Below, piece after piece: positions 37,891 to 51,618 of a stretch of DNA of 64,000 bases (positions within the stretch are counted from its first letter, which is position 1; every line of letters begins with the position of its first letter). The notes under the pieces are model-generated. The model worked only from the letters and a program-made list of their open reading frames with translations. It was not told where the DNA came from and searched no databases. Source of the DNA: Rachycentron canadum (lineage: Eukaryota; Chordata; Actinopteri; Carangiformes; Rachycentridae); the NCBI GenBank assembly GCA_038496675.1, contig CM076653.1:17103984-17167983 (forward strand), written 5' to 3'. Position numbers and translations under genes: made by a program.

Positions 37891-39462
37891 ATTAGAACAG
37901 AGGTAATGGAATGATTGAGCGGGGTGAGATGGTTACCATGGTATTTTCTCATTTTGTTCTCCAGCTTTCATTTACTCAGAACACGTACCAGGTCAGGTCG
38001 GGCTTCACTCTCTGGAGGTGGCCTTATCTCTGGGTCAGAGGGTGGCAACACTGCTTCACTAATATTGTGTTCAACATCCAAGTAACAAATAGGTGCTTCT
38101 TCATGATTTTCACACCATTGAGTCACACTCACCTGACATGGATAGTGTTGAACAGCATTACAGAAGTTTTTGTTTAGGAAAACAGAACAAACACTTCCTG
38201 TCACTGGTGGAGAATTAATACTTTCCACCAAACAAACACTGTAAGTTTGCAAATGTGCAGCAGCTACATCTTCCTGTGGCCTTACTTAACACCGTCACGT
38301 GACTTAATCTTACAAGTAGCAACACTTCACAGACGGTAGCAGGTACCACATTGAAGTTTGTTAAATGTGTGGAGTTGTTGAAACAGAAACGACTACATTG
38401 TTAACGGTGGTCATTAACTCCTGTCAGTGGTGGATTACTTGCAACTCAACAGTTTGATTTCTGCTGGGTAACACTGTTGCTTGTCATCATCTCTTTCTCT
38501 CTCCTCTTTTCCAGTTTCCAGTTAAAGGTAAAATACAGAAATAATGAAAATTCTGATTAACCGCCACCTTGACACCTTGGAGCCCAGTCATTGTATGAGT
38601 CCAACAGCCCAACATCAGGATGTCACACCCTTACACGTCATCAATAAAACAACATATAAAGAGGCACTTAACTAAAGTCATTTGTAGGCATAGAAGCATT
38701 TCCTGCTTTGCTGCTGCAACCAGGAAGAATTTCTGGGGAAATGAAAATATAAAGTAGCAGACAGTGCAGTTACCATCAGAACTCTGCACACAGATCATCC
38801 CGTTTTAGTTGGTGCGTTTGTAAGTGTGCAGTTTTGTCTTTGTGGTTGCAGGTGGGTGAAAGTAGAGTGGCAGTTACATGTGAGAGTGTGTGTACATATA
38901 TATGCAAACGTAATGTATTTACAAGAGAAATGTAACTGTGTGTGTGCCTGCGTGCGTGTGTGTGTGGAGACAATCCAGAACTGTGCTACATTTCCACTGA
39001 TATAAGGAAGTTATATCATGGAAAAAAGTGACTTGTCTCCCTCCTGGTTTTCTCCTGCAGTAGCCCACACACACTGTGATGCATTTCTGCCCATATCTGT
39101 TTAAAAGCTTGGTGAAAACAGTTTAATTCTGCTACTCACAAGCTCAGCTGAACCATATGAACCGTGTTTCTATAACATCCCATTTTGTACTTAAGGGAGT
39201 CTCATGTAACACTGGTGGAAACTAACTTCAAGGCAGTTTATGTAACTGTTGATTTATGACCAGAGTCAGAGAGTGGGACAGAAACAGAGAGGAATGGAAG
39301 GAGTTTAAGTGAGAAATACACTCAGAGATAAGAGAAGACACAGACACTGGAGGAGGCAGTTTGACTTCTTTCCTGTGTGGATTTCTCTCACTTTTTTAGC
39401 AGGTGGTAAATAATGGAGCGTTTTGAAAACCAGGAAACTGACTAGAGGAGTACAATGCTCAG

Positions 39463-39490
39463 GTTTTTTTTTTGGGGGGGGGGTTTTTTT
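39463..39490. repeat. T10-G10-T7 homopolymer block
   Basis: Three consecutive homopolymers with sharp boundaries. The arrangement is unusual and may be partly a sequencing or consensus artefact. Confidence 0.85.
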
Positions 39491-41439
39491 GCATTCATCA
39501 GTTAGTATTTAGATTAACAAATGTCCGACAGACCATTTGCTTTTGAAAGCAACAAACCGCTGACAATTGATTCTGAGCCCTATCTCACACCCAATGTAAA
39601 GTGAAACACAAGTCCTGTCCAGGGACACTTATTGTTGAAATACACAATACAATCTCAGTGCCCATGGGCCTGTTGGCCTTAAAATGAGGAGTGGTCAGGT
39701 GCATAGCTATGTTGAGAAAGTGAAAAGTGATTAGTCAAGAGAGTAATATGAGCCTAGGTATGTGGGTGCACGACGAGCGTACACCCTGCCTGTTTGGATA
39801 ACTCAGGTAGAACATTATGATACAGCCTCTGAAGGTCAGAGCATCATTAGTGACATACATTGCTATGTATCATTGATGTCTCTTATAAATATATAGAGAC
39901 ATAAATGAAGCTCTTTTTCTTATGACCTGCGAAATTTGCCTCAGTGTTTCTCACCCAGACTAAATTTGCACATAATGAACCACAATTTATTTACACTTCT
40001 CAAAATAATAACTTAAAAGATGTCCAACATTGTGATTTGTATAAGTGCTTCTTTGTAGAGCTGTTTGCAGCCCCCTGGAACTCTGATTGGTTTATTGCAT
40101 GTTACTCCCAAATCACTGCCATGCTTAGTTACTAGACAAAGTACAACCCTTTTGAACCATGTGCTTTATGCAGTGACTGTTGTTTCCATCGTTAATTTAG
40201 AAAAGTGGATTTGGACACGCGCTAAAGGCACTTGCACAATGTGCTTTAGACTTTTAAAATAGAGCCCCTAATGAGCGAGTGAGTGTGAGATGGCCCCCAG
40301 CATCCATCCTGCAGCTGCAATTCTACAAGATACAAATGATCAAGGCACCTGCTCATTAAGACATTGTTCAACAGCACCAAAATCATTACGAAGTAAAGTT
40401 TTATGTTATAACATACAGATTTGTGTGCAATGTGGCTTTAGTCTGAAATGGAAAAGGTTTTAAAGTGTTGGCCTTCTCACATAAACAAGACTCAACCAGA
40501 GCTCCCTTTACGTCACTGCTTCTGGTTTCAACAAGGAAACATAACTTCACTGGGTGAAGTGGATGTCACAAGTAGGTCAGAGGCATTTCACACTGGGTTT
40601 AAGAAGTCTGGACTCATCTGTTGCATTAGTATATTCTCACAGAGCTTTATGCTTGTTTTTTATCACAGTGTGTGCAGAGACAAGCAGCTGTGAAGCGTGG
40701 TATTGTTCACATGCTCCTCTGTGTGTGCACCTGGCTGTTTAAAAGTGAATATGCAACAATAGTAAAGGCTCTCAAATCTCAAAATTAGTTTGTACAGTGT
40801 AAATTCTCAACTGTGGAAATGTCAGCCAGAGTGTCTACTTCACTGAGGCGCTGTTACACATTTCATTGCTCTATCTCAAACTCAACATACAGGTCAAAAC
40901 TACAAGGACAGGGCAACCAGGACGGTTGAGGGGCAATTCCACTTCTCTGCAGAAGTGTTGTGATGGTTTAAGCTTATAGGTCACTCTGGGTGAAGTGTGC
41001 TTACTCACTGACTGTCATGGCACCACCACACTGAATGTGTCCTGCAGTCATCAGACATGTCAAATCTATTAAGGATGAGTTTCGCCTCAGTTTTGTAGGA
41101 CTTGTTTTCTACGTTTAGCATTAACTTGTTTTAGAAATGTGTAAGCAAGCTTTGCAAATGCCTGAATAGACTGACCTCCAGCCTGTGAGGAGCCGTGGCC
41201 TGGAACTCATCAGTGATTATAAGGAGAGGAAAAAATAAATTTAGAAATATGACATCAGCCACACTTATGGAAATATTAAATGAATTCACTGGATGTTTGA
41301 CAAACAGCCCTCTGTAGTGTTGGTCTTCAGCCTGGATCTTGGAAGAGGAGTATTTTGCAGCTGGGTTTATAGGGATGATGTATAGAGAAGCTATAAGGAT
41401 CAGGAAATGGTGTATCAACAGTTTATGTTGGGTTGTATT

Positions 41440-41838
41440 TGCTGTTAAACCCACCTGCCCTTCCCTCCCAGGAACCAGTCTACCACCCATTACTCCCATT
41501 AAGCTGCCTGACTCTCCCTGCCTTCCCTCCCACCAAAAACCGCCTTCATTAGCTCCTGCACACCATTTCCATCTGTGCATATTCTGTATTGTTACCTGTT
41601 TTCTTGTCTGTATACAACATCTATTGCACGTCTGCCCGTCCTGGGTGAGGGATCCCTCTTTACCATGAGGTTTCTCTTTTTTTCCCTGTTAAAAGGGTTT
41701 TGTTTTGAGTTTTTCCTCAGTCGATGTGAGGGTCTAAGGGCAGAGGATGTTGTTATGATGCTATGTAAAGCCCTTTGAGACAAACTGTTTGTAAAAATGG
41801 GCTATACAAATAAAATTGCCTTGCCTTACCTTGCCTTG
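41440..41838 (+). mobile_element. Teleost retroposon 3' end with ATAAAATTG tail
   Basis: The order TATACAACATCTATTGCACG, GTCCTGGGTGAGGGATCCCT, TACCATGAGGTTTCTC, TTAAAAGGGTTTTGTTTTGA, GATGTGAGGGTCTAAGGGCA, then GGGCTATACAAATAAAATTG and a short TGCCT repeat tail is that of an abundant fish element, probably LINE-derived. The left boundary is approximate. The frame at 41131-41580 on the minus strand overlaps it and is not a gene. Confidence 0.65.
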
Positions 41839-43769
41839 TATTTGAGCTAGAGATGAGTTTATGATAAAAATAAAACAAGTTTGCTCAGAGCAGCAGTGTA
41901 TAAATAATTGCACTCACCATCCACTGTGAAATTGTTCGTCTCTGAATTACAAGCTGAGTGAGTGCTTGCAGACAGACACAGTGCAGGTGTTGTGGGACAG
42001 CTGGTCAGCCATGCTCTTTGTCATTCTCCCATGGGCTTCTATATGAAGAGGTCATAGGTCATTCAACTGAAATCGAGCCCCAATGGGCTGCAAAATGCTC
42101 TCAAAGATTGCCTGCAGTTAAAAGGTCCCACGCAGAGCGACACTCGCTGACATAGATCATTTTAAAAGGAAAGTCTTGGCCTATAGGGTGCCATGCATTG
42201 GTTTAGGGGAGCTATGGGAAACAGATGTTCTATTTTTAGTCACAGAGGAATTCACACAAACTGTCATGTCATGTTGGAGACAAGAGGAAAAAATACTTGT
42301 TTTTCTGTGAGCTGTTGCTTTAGAGTATATTTGTTCACTGGACGTTTTGGTTTCAGAGAAACTGAATTTAGAAAAACGTGTGGTTATGAGTGTTGTGTGG
42401 ATTTGTTTGTTTGCCTTTGTTGAGGTTTATTTCTCATACTGTGAACAAAGTAAGAACAGATGATAAAGAGCATTCTTCATGTATTTATGTATTTATTGCA
42501 TATTCAAAGTGAAAACACAATAAAAAAAAAAGGGGGTGCAGCCTCTGGCAGAAGAGAGCAAAAAAAAACAAAACTAAATGTTAGATTGAAAAATTTCCAT
42601 TACAAATCCAAAAAGTTACAAAATGATTCTTGCTTTGCGTTGCAGCAAACATTTAGCAAGGTTTCAACATTTGCAAGGATACCCTCCCTTTTTGGCTTAT
42701 GGCCCATGATTATCCTTCCTTTTACAAACTTTGACAATTTCTTAAACACTAAATGTAGTTGAGATTACTTTGAACCTAGCAGTTTTTCTGCCATTCACAC
42801 AGGTCAGAGAAACAGCTCTCAGATACTGAATTACTAACAACACAACATGCGAATACTTTCCCGAGGGGAGTGTTGTATATGACGATGTTGCAGCTTGGAG
42901 GTGATGATTCTCCAATGCACAGCTACTTCAAAATCCTCAGTGCTTGCAGAGATCTATGGCAGTTAGGATGTATGCATTACTGAGGTATGTGAGGCAAAGG
43001 GAGATGAGTACCATCACTGAATAACTTGAATGTTTTGTGTCTATTGTGAAGCTGTGCATTTATTGAGAGATGAAGATGCTGAGACAGGGAGAGGATACTG
43101 AATGTGTAGGGCCTGTATAAGATGCTGTGAGCTGCCCAGATGCATGTTTCACTGATGTGGATTATGAATATCTTTTGCGCTGATTCTTACATAGCTCAAA
43201 TACTCTGTGATTAGTTATCAGCACAGTTACTGAGACTTCCTCTGGGGTCTTCTGTCATTCTACAATATACATTGTAAAAATGTAAAAAGTTGCCAAGCCA
43301 GTCCTGCCCCACTGACCCTAAACCCATGACTTTGTGCGTGAGCATTTTAATTGATTCGATTATTGATTTGCAGTGTTGCCCTCAATGTAACATTCAAGGG
43401 CATAACTACTTTGGTAGAAATGGTAGAGTAAAACCATATTGCATCAAATCATATAACCCAATCCCAGGTTCTATATACAGGAAACAGCTAAGAAGATTGT
43501 TGGCCTTTAAAGTCCCAGTCCATAGTTTTTGATCATTATTAAATGAATCAAGTATGGATTTAGTATATTTTTTTAGTTACATTTTCTTTGATCATAACTC
43601 TGTGTGGGTTCATCTCTGAGTGACCCTTTTCACATACACTTACAATTTATTATTGTTTATACGAAAAAAAATATTGATCGAGCATTTTCTGATGTGATTT
43701 TCAGATGTTTTTTTTTTAATATCACAGAACTGAGGGTTAGCATAAAACACATTGGCTGAATATCATTAG

Positions 43770-43915
43770 TACCTGCTTGTCTTTGGACTGTGGGAGGAAG
43801 CTGGAGAACCTGAGTGAACCCACACAGGCACAGGGAAAACATGGCCCCAGGCCCAGGGTTCACACCTAGAGCCCTCTTGCTGTGAGTCTAACTACCACAA
43901 CACCATGCTGCCCTC
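43770..43915 (+). mobile_element. Teleost dispersed repeat (copy 1 of a family also at 53.2 kb)
   Basis: It shares GTCTTTGGACTGTGGGAGGA, GCTGGAGAACCTG, AACCCACACAGG and GGCCCCAGGCC with the copy at 53213-53465 and continues to a GCCCTCTTGCTGTGAGTCTA end. This is a very common fish repeat. I cannot assign its class with confidence. Confidence 0.7.
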
Positions 43916-44676
43916 ATTAGTACCGATTGTAATAATTTCTTTATTACCAGAAACATGCAGCATCCATTAACCTTGTACCTTTTTGATGGTTCCTCTGCTT
44001 TAATCTCTTACTGAAGGACAGAGAGTGTGTGTGTTTTTGTGACTCTATAAAGACTCAGTCAGTAGAATATTCCCATCCCAGTACGTCAGTGTGAAAGTAT
44101 TTATGGTGTCAAAAAGCAGTGGTAGCAAAAGAAAAAATGAAACTGTGAACCCACTGACCTTTACTAAAATTAGTTTGGTCCACTACTCAAGTTCAGATTC
44201 CCAGTATATCTCTGCCATGATTGGGAAAAAAATCCAATGATGAACTGTTCTCCATTATTGGATATGAGGAATATGAGACGGTGTTCAAGACCTAATAGAC
44301 GTAAACATGGGTGACAGGGTTTTTTTTTTTTTAGCTTCACCATTATAAGTCCTAGGTGTTCTAACACTGTCACCAGCAGATTGACACCTATAGCAAAAAC
44401 TCTGTAGCTGCATAAATAACCAATCCTTCCTGTTTAGAATGAATGTTACATCTGTATCACTCCCCATTTCAAAGTTTGTGTTTATCAACTTTGAAAGCTG
44501 AAGCTGTGTTGAAACTCAGGAACAAACTTACCTGCTTAATCAGAGAATGAGTTCACACACACACTGTACTAACCTGGTTGCTGTAAATTTGTCTACACAT
44601 GCTGGGTATTTGTTATCAGATTTGTCTCCTGACTGAATTTGGAAGGCACTGAGTCCTTTTCTTTGTTTTCTTTGTT

Positions 44677-44679
<3 letters not shown>

Positions 44680-44714
<35 letters not shown>
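44680..44714. repeat. Long T-run
   Basis: About 35 consecutive T. It could be the tail of a minus-strand retroposed copy, but no recognisable body adjoins it. Confidence 0.9.
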
Positions 44715-44715
<1 letters not shown>

Positions 44716-47700
44716 GCTTTATGTGTGTGTCCTCTCACTGTCAGGCTGTTCTGGCAGGCAGACTGAACACAGCTTCACTGCACAGCACAAAAATGTCCTA
44801 TAGTCAAATCACAGCACAGACACCAACTGATGTAGGCTACAGGCTACTTGGTGTTAGTTTCAGGTGGACTTTAGATGAAATTGTGGTGAATATGAAGATG
44901 CAAAGCTCTGTATAAAGATATTTCCTTTTCATCCAAACACTGTGCAACTACTTTTTCTGCCTACATGCTTCATCATGCACATGTAATAATCTGGAGTATT
45001 GAAAGCCTCTTATCTTTATATAAAGAATAGAAATCTGTGTTCTCTTGGGAGAATAATGTTCTCCTAATCCCCTGCTCCAACTACAGGAGCTGGGTTTTCT
45101 CATTTACATGGTATTTAAGAAATCATCTCTAACCCTAACCCTGAGTTTAAAAAGCAGACTGTAACCTGGTTATTAACTGTTGTGCATCGTCTGTCCACTT
45201 TGCTGTGCATGCTAACTGCTTGTTTTTCTCTGAAACAACTCAGTGTTGTGGCTACTCCCACTGCTCAACACTGAGTTTAAGAAAAAAGTGACATGCACCT
45301 CAATCTGTGCAGGTGTTTAAAGACTTGGCTTCTAAACCAAATGATTCTTTTATGAAATTAAGTGCTGAAAATCCTAACACTAATTATATTTACATTAAAC
45401 TGTTTTTTCATTTTTTTCATGACATGGCACTATAAGAAAAAAGTGCCCACCAATTTTTATTCTCAGTGATCCAGTTCCCTAGGTTGATCCTGACCCCTGA
45501 CCTGCACTGTGACGTAACGTCCGTTCTGTTTGGTATTTTCCGTGATGTTATATCCTGTTTCTATATTTTCCTTTGACCACAGGAAGCAGAGCAAGCTTTG
45601 TTGCGTCCCCAGGGGCGTTCTTCAATCACAACCATCTCTAGGCTCAGACTCAGCCTGAGTCACGTTTTCTCTCTCCTTTATTTTTTTCTTCCTCTTTCTT
45701 TGTTTCTCTCGTAATGCATACACTGTTTGCACTCATTCTGTAATAGCCATACATTCTCCAGCTGCTCTTATAGCTCTTCTGTAAACATCTTTTATCAGTT
45801 ATAGCTCATTTTACAGCCGTCCCATCCATCTCTCTGAATGCTGATGGAAACTCATGTCTAGCAGGTGTGAGGCTGGTCTTGTTTATCATCACTCATCAGT
45901 TTTATGGAAAATTTATTTGGAAGAGCAAAGCGACACAGACAGTTGGTGTATAAAGATATAAATTGATGGAAAACTTGTAAATTGCTTTATCAGTTTTCAG
46001 GTGACGCGTGTGGCTGGAGGCAGGATGTTTTCAGGTTGTTCACACCATTCTTTTGAACACATCTCAGAAACCCCTTCAGTGAACACCTATAAATTTGGAA
46101 CAAATGTTCACTTAGGCTTGAGCTTGAACTGCTCAGAATTTGCTGAAGGGTCAAAAGTCAACTTTACCTTAAAAAATGTGACCTCACAAAACACGTTTAA
46201 AAGTGAAGTCTCAGTGTGTTGTGAGTTCAGGTCAGCTTTTCATAGATTTGACTTGTAGGAGTACACCCCCTTCACTTCCTCTCCCTGGATGACAGGACAG
46301 AGGGCGTCCTGCTTCTCTTGTAGTCAACTTCATTGTTTTTTCTTATTATGAGTTTCAGGTGTTTGTCATTGCACCATGTGACCAAGTTCTCTATTAGTTT
46401 TCTATACTCCACTCTAAAAATAATATCTCTTCAGTGAAGACAACATATTTCTCAGTAAGAATGATTCACTGTTATCATAAATAAGGTCCTCTTTTGTCAT
46501 CACTACACATATTATCTGTCTGGACAAACAGGCATGTAAATTGAAACTGGGCTGGTTGACATATGTACAACCATGAGGCGGTAATTCTCATTCTGACCAG
46601 AGATTGACATGTAATTTTAGTTTTGTTCAATTCCTCGATGGCAATGAATGATAATAAATTACAACAAGGTAGCTGAGCACATGTAAGGCTAAGTGACCCT
46701 CTCCTGTAAACCCCCTCCCCTGAACAATTATCCAGTCATAGCTTGGTATGTGTAACTAGGCACCACAGATATAAAAATAGTTTCTTTCTACAACCAGAAC
46801 ATGAGAGAAAATGTTTCGTACTACATTCTTATGTGCATTGTAACTAGCACATCCACTGTGCCCCCCCATGTTGTGGAGGCTGCCTCTGGATGCTGCTATA
46901 TCAGACTGTAGGCCAATGTTAGCCGCTTTGTCTGCTTTATTGGATTTGGACATTAACAGTCCAACAACCTCAGCCAAACGTGTTGTAGAGAGCACAACGT
47001 TCAGCACATACACTGGTTAGCCCTTGAACACTAAGGCCTTCCCTTGTTACCTCAAAAGTGAAACAAATTATTTTGACACAGGAAATCCAACCACTATAAA
47101 GCCTGCAAATGTAAGATAAAAATTCAAACAGATTTATATCACAATTCAATAACAGCCTAATTTTTCCTTTTCCTATTTATATGAGTACTATATAGCTACA
47201 CACTGCATACAAGAACAATACTCTTTCTATATTTCTTCCCCGTAGTGAGGACATTTAGCTTTTGTGGGGACATACAGCTTTAGTTTCATTTTTTAGCACA
47301 ATATCACGTGTAGAGATGAAGTGCATATATAAACCCTGGAGCACAGTTCTCATTTTAATATGTATCTGCTGGAAACATTGAAAAATCCAGAAGATGTAAA
47401 TAAATCTGCCACTGTTATTGTAAACTACATACTGTGTACTGTGCAAGAAGGGAAAGCTTGACCGGCATAGCAACAGTGACGGGAGGGGGCTGGGCTGAAT
47501 GTGAGCACCAGCCAGACTAGACAGGCTTTACATTGAAGCTGTCGATGCAAGGAGACTAGATTATAGAGCTGTAATAAACATAATAAGAATAAACCAGGTC
47601 CAGGGATTCAGTGCCTGGCAGACAGAGAGCTCCCAACATGGCACAAGGAGCCAAACAAATTATACGCAACCTCCGTGGACAAGACAGGGGTCATTTTCTG

Positions 47701-48796
47701 TTGGAAAAAGACAAAGAGAAGAAGAAGAAGAGGGGCCACACAAACACAAACAGATCTGATTCTCATGACAGTCCACCACAATAGTTGCCGAGAAGTTGCT
47801 TAATTCACTGTTATCCTCAATCTTTACACATTTATATTAACGCTGGCAAACAAGCCAGTAGAAAGGGTAAGAACAAAAATAGTTCCTATTTAATGTCTGA
47901 ATAATAACAAAAAGTGACAGGTACAGTGGCCACAGACCTGCACCGTGGCCTCATGGATGAAGTTGCATAACCCTGCAAGTAGATTTTGAAATTGACTTGA
48001 GGAAATGTGTCATCTTGTGCTTCTCACTAGTTCACTCTTTTCTCCTGAATCAATAGGCACAATGTGTGGTTGCCACATCCTCATCCTCCACCTCCTCCTC
48101 CTCCTCCTATCAGGTCTGTTACCATAGCAACTTAATGAAGGCTAAGGAGGCCATTTAAAAGTATAAGGGCTGAAAATAACAACATTAGGCAGCATCAAGC
48201 TAACAAGGTAGCAACCCAAATCTATCTGACAAGACTTCAACCACTGTTTGCCTCCTCTTGCATAAGTATGATCAGCATTATTATGAAAGAAAAGGGAAAC
48301 GTTGGCTTCAATCCAAGTAGTGCGAACTCATCTGCCCCTACTCGGGTCACCCTCCATCCAGCTACTCCCTGGCTTTCTGCCACTGCCTGTCTCTGTGTTT
48401 TCCTACCTCACCTTCCTGAGCCATTGCATTGTCAGGAAGTTTGAGGGGAGAGGTTTCTCCTTTTGGGAGACCTCTTTGGAACCAAGGCACGCTGCAGACT
48501 GGGTGTGTGTTGAAAGCATCTTGAGTAAGATCCTTTTGAATTTCACACTGTTCCCTTAAAAAAATGCAGAGCACAGGTACATCAACAAGTACATTGGAAA
48601 ATTAGCCAATGTAAACAAACACAAACAGTGAGGCTCGAGTGATGAATTATTATGAAAGGGCTTGAATTGTCTTAGGGGTTTCCTGCTGGAACAGAAGAGA
48701 GAGAACAGAGGTATATGTGTTAAAGCCCAGTGGGATGTAGGCAGACACAGTCATCATCCATTCACCAGCATTTTCTTTCTTATTTTAATCTCTCTC

Positions 48797-48910
<114 letters not shown>

Positions 48911-49245
48911 TCTCACCTCACCTCTCCCACTCTTGGTATTCCTGTTGCCCATTGTTCTGGAGACTCAAGATGCTGCCTTTCATTAAGAAAACTGAAATGC
49001 GCATGTTTCTCAAAAAAAGAAACTCTTCCCTGGAAAACTTTCTCTCTGTGTCACTTTGGTTGCATTTTCTTTGTCATTTGTTCCCCACAAACCGAAACTA
49101 TTTCTTTATAGTCGCACATAAGTTTCTTTGTGTGGTCAGCACTCATATTATTCATGGAGTTCATCACAAACCACTTTTCCATAGCAGATTTAGCATTTTC
49201 ACTTGGATTTCCATTAAGAAATATTTGCTGTGAGTGAACAAATGA

Positions 49246-49275
49246 AACAAGTCAAGTCAAGGTTTATTACTTTTT
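49246..49275 (-). mobile_element. Short retroposon tail fragment
   Basis: AAGTCAAGTCAAGGTTTATT read on the minus strand is an AATAAA-like tail followed by a CTTGA repeat, as in teleost LINE/SINE 3' ends. No body is recognisable. Confidence 0.3.
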
Positions 49276-51568
49276 AATTATCACCATATGTATAGATAGA
49301 ATTGGATAAATTGTCTGTCAGCTTTTTGATGCTAAGATACTACAAAATAAAACAAAGGAACACCACATGATGAATTAGTGCCCTGTTAAGCAGAGTACTT
49401 CAGGAAGTGGAAAGGAGATTTCCAATTTGAAGTGCTCTGCTACACTCAGTTAGAAACCTTTTAAAATCAGTTGCTGTATAGTAAATACAAATTAGTTTGC
49501 CATTGATGTGCTACATTTATAAGCAAAGTCACGTGGCACATGTGAGCTGTTTTAACACTAAATTAAAAATGTATGCATGATGTGAGTGCACGTGTGTGTC
49601 CGACAGGTCGCACCACCTCAGTGTGAGCAGACCAGACCGCAGCTAACGTCTATAAAGCTTTGCTAAGAGCTCTTTGAATCTAAGTTATTTTCTCTAAGCT
49701 GTGTTAGCACAGTGGGACACATGGGGTCATTGATCCTGGTGTGCAGCCATCACAGAGGGTCCACGTCTACATATTTACTGCCCTGCTTTTCTCCAGTGTT
49801 ATTCCAGAGAGAGAGGAACTGTTTGAAACACCCTACAGTGCAGTAAGGAGAATAATATTACTACCAGTGGAGTTTGTAGTTTGAGAGATGGCTCCTGCTG
49901 AGGATATGCTCATAGCCAGAATTTTCCATTTATCACCTAGAAGTTGTCCCCAGATGTCAAAATGGTGAAACTGTGGTAGTTTCACATTCCCAGAGTCTAA
50001 CAGTAACAGTAAGGGTTGATGGGAACGGGCAAATACTGTATCAGGTTAATGGTAAATATTTCCATATTAATTCCACTTTTCAATGCAACCATTACATCAA
50101 GAAGTGAAGAGTAAATATATTTAGGGGTAGGAGGTAGGGGCCAGGCCAGGGACAAACCTATTCAGTTTAGGTGCAGATCCATCTAATTGTCTGAATAGTT
50201 AGCATACTATTGTTGTCGGGGTTTGAACTCTTATGGTTATGATGCACAAAAGCAGATATATGAATGGTCTGAACCTATGTGTGCTTTTGTTAGAAGGAAT
50301 AACAAATATTTAGCTAATTTGACATCGAATACAATGTAAACCTTTTGCCACTGATCTAGTTCAGTCTGTGTGCTCTGCTGCGACACTGGGCCATGCCCTG
50401 TCTCTGTTAGTATTATTTGACTCCCTGCTTCAAATCAATGATGTTTTATTACCTTTCTGAATTCGAACAGCATCTGATCAGTTGGCTACTTGCTACTCAA
50501 CTCACTCATATACCTGCACCCACACAGCTGCCCACCTACACACACATGTACACACAGCCAGTGATTGTGTGAGTGTGAGTGTGTGTGTGTATGTGTATGT
50601 ACCCATGCGTATGTTTATGCAACGCACTCAGCCAGAAAGCTCATCAATGGTTGGGAGAGTTTGCTGAATGTTACTATGGTAACTGCAGCAAAATTGCTTC
50701 ATAAGAGAGCGAATTGGTCTTGTGTAAGATGAAATAAAACAGAGGGCGAAGAGAATAGAAATAAGGTGCAGGCGAAGGTGGAGTAGAAATACAAGGCATA
50801 GTCAAGAAAGAATTAAGTGAAATTGAGATTAATGCAGAGTAAGAGGATGGGAAAAGAGAAAAAAATGTTTTGTTTTTTTTATTTTTCAAAAACAATAAAA
50901 GATGCGAGTTACCATTGTCTTTCTGTGAGAAACCAGTGTGGTCATCCTGCTCCGACCTCTCAACAACAAGATGTATCCATCCAGAGAACGGACGCTCACT
51001 TGTGTTTTTCACATCATTTGAAGGACTAGAACCTGTGTATGAAAATCCTACAACATCAGCAGTTTCACAAACACTTAAACAAGCCTGTCTGACTGTGGCA
51101 TAGATGTTGGTGGAAGAGTCACTGAGATCTCATTTTTTCCCCACTTTGATGTTTGATGTAGATAAGACTGTGTAGATAATGTCTTCCTTCATGACAATTG
51201 TACAGGGTTGGATTTCTGTGCCACTGTGAGTGACCTGACCAGGACTTCAGCACAGTCAGACACTGCCAAGATGACAACAGTGTAGTAGCTCACTCTGAGC
51301 TTTAAACCACTCTTCAGAAACCTTTTTCAGAGGCTACGTCTTTACTACATCTTTATCTATAGTGTGTGTTGCCATCTATCAACCATTATTTTGCTAGCTG
51401 TAATGACAACTTGATCAACTTTAGCTAGCTAGTTAATTGAGCTTCAACCAACTCCAGTTGGTTTAAAACTGTCCTGCTGATGCTTCACTTTGAAAAAGGG
51501 TTCTTAATAATATATTAATATAGTCAGCCAAAATATTATAATTACCAATGAGCATCCAGCTGTTCAAG

Positions 51569-51618
51569 GATAATAATAATAATAATAATGAATAATAATT
51601 ATATTATTATTATTATTA
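51569..51618. repeat. TAA/ATT trinucleotide palindrome
   Basis: A run of ATA/TAA units turns at GAATAATAATTATATT into a run of ATT units, so the whole block can fold into an AT-only hairpin. Confidence 0.9.

Noticed and set aside
41131..41580. 149-codon minus-strand frame
   Set aside because: Runs antisense through a dispersed teleost repeat and shows no family similarity or start context of note.
45129..45143. Telomere-like CTAACCCTAACCCTGA
   Set aside because: Only about two units; too short to be an interstitial telomeric site.
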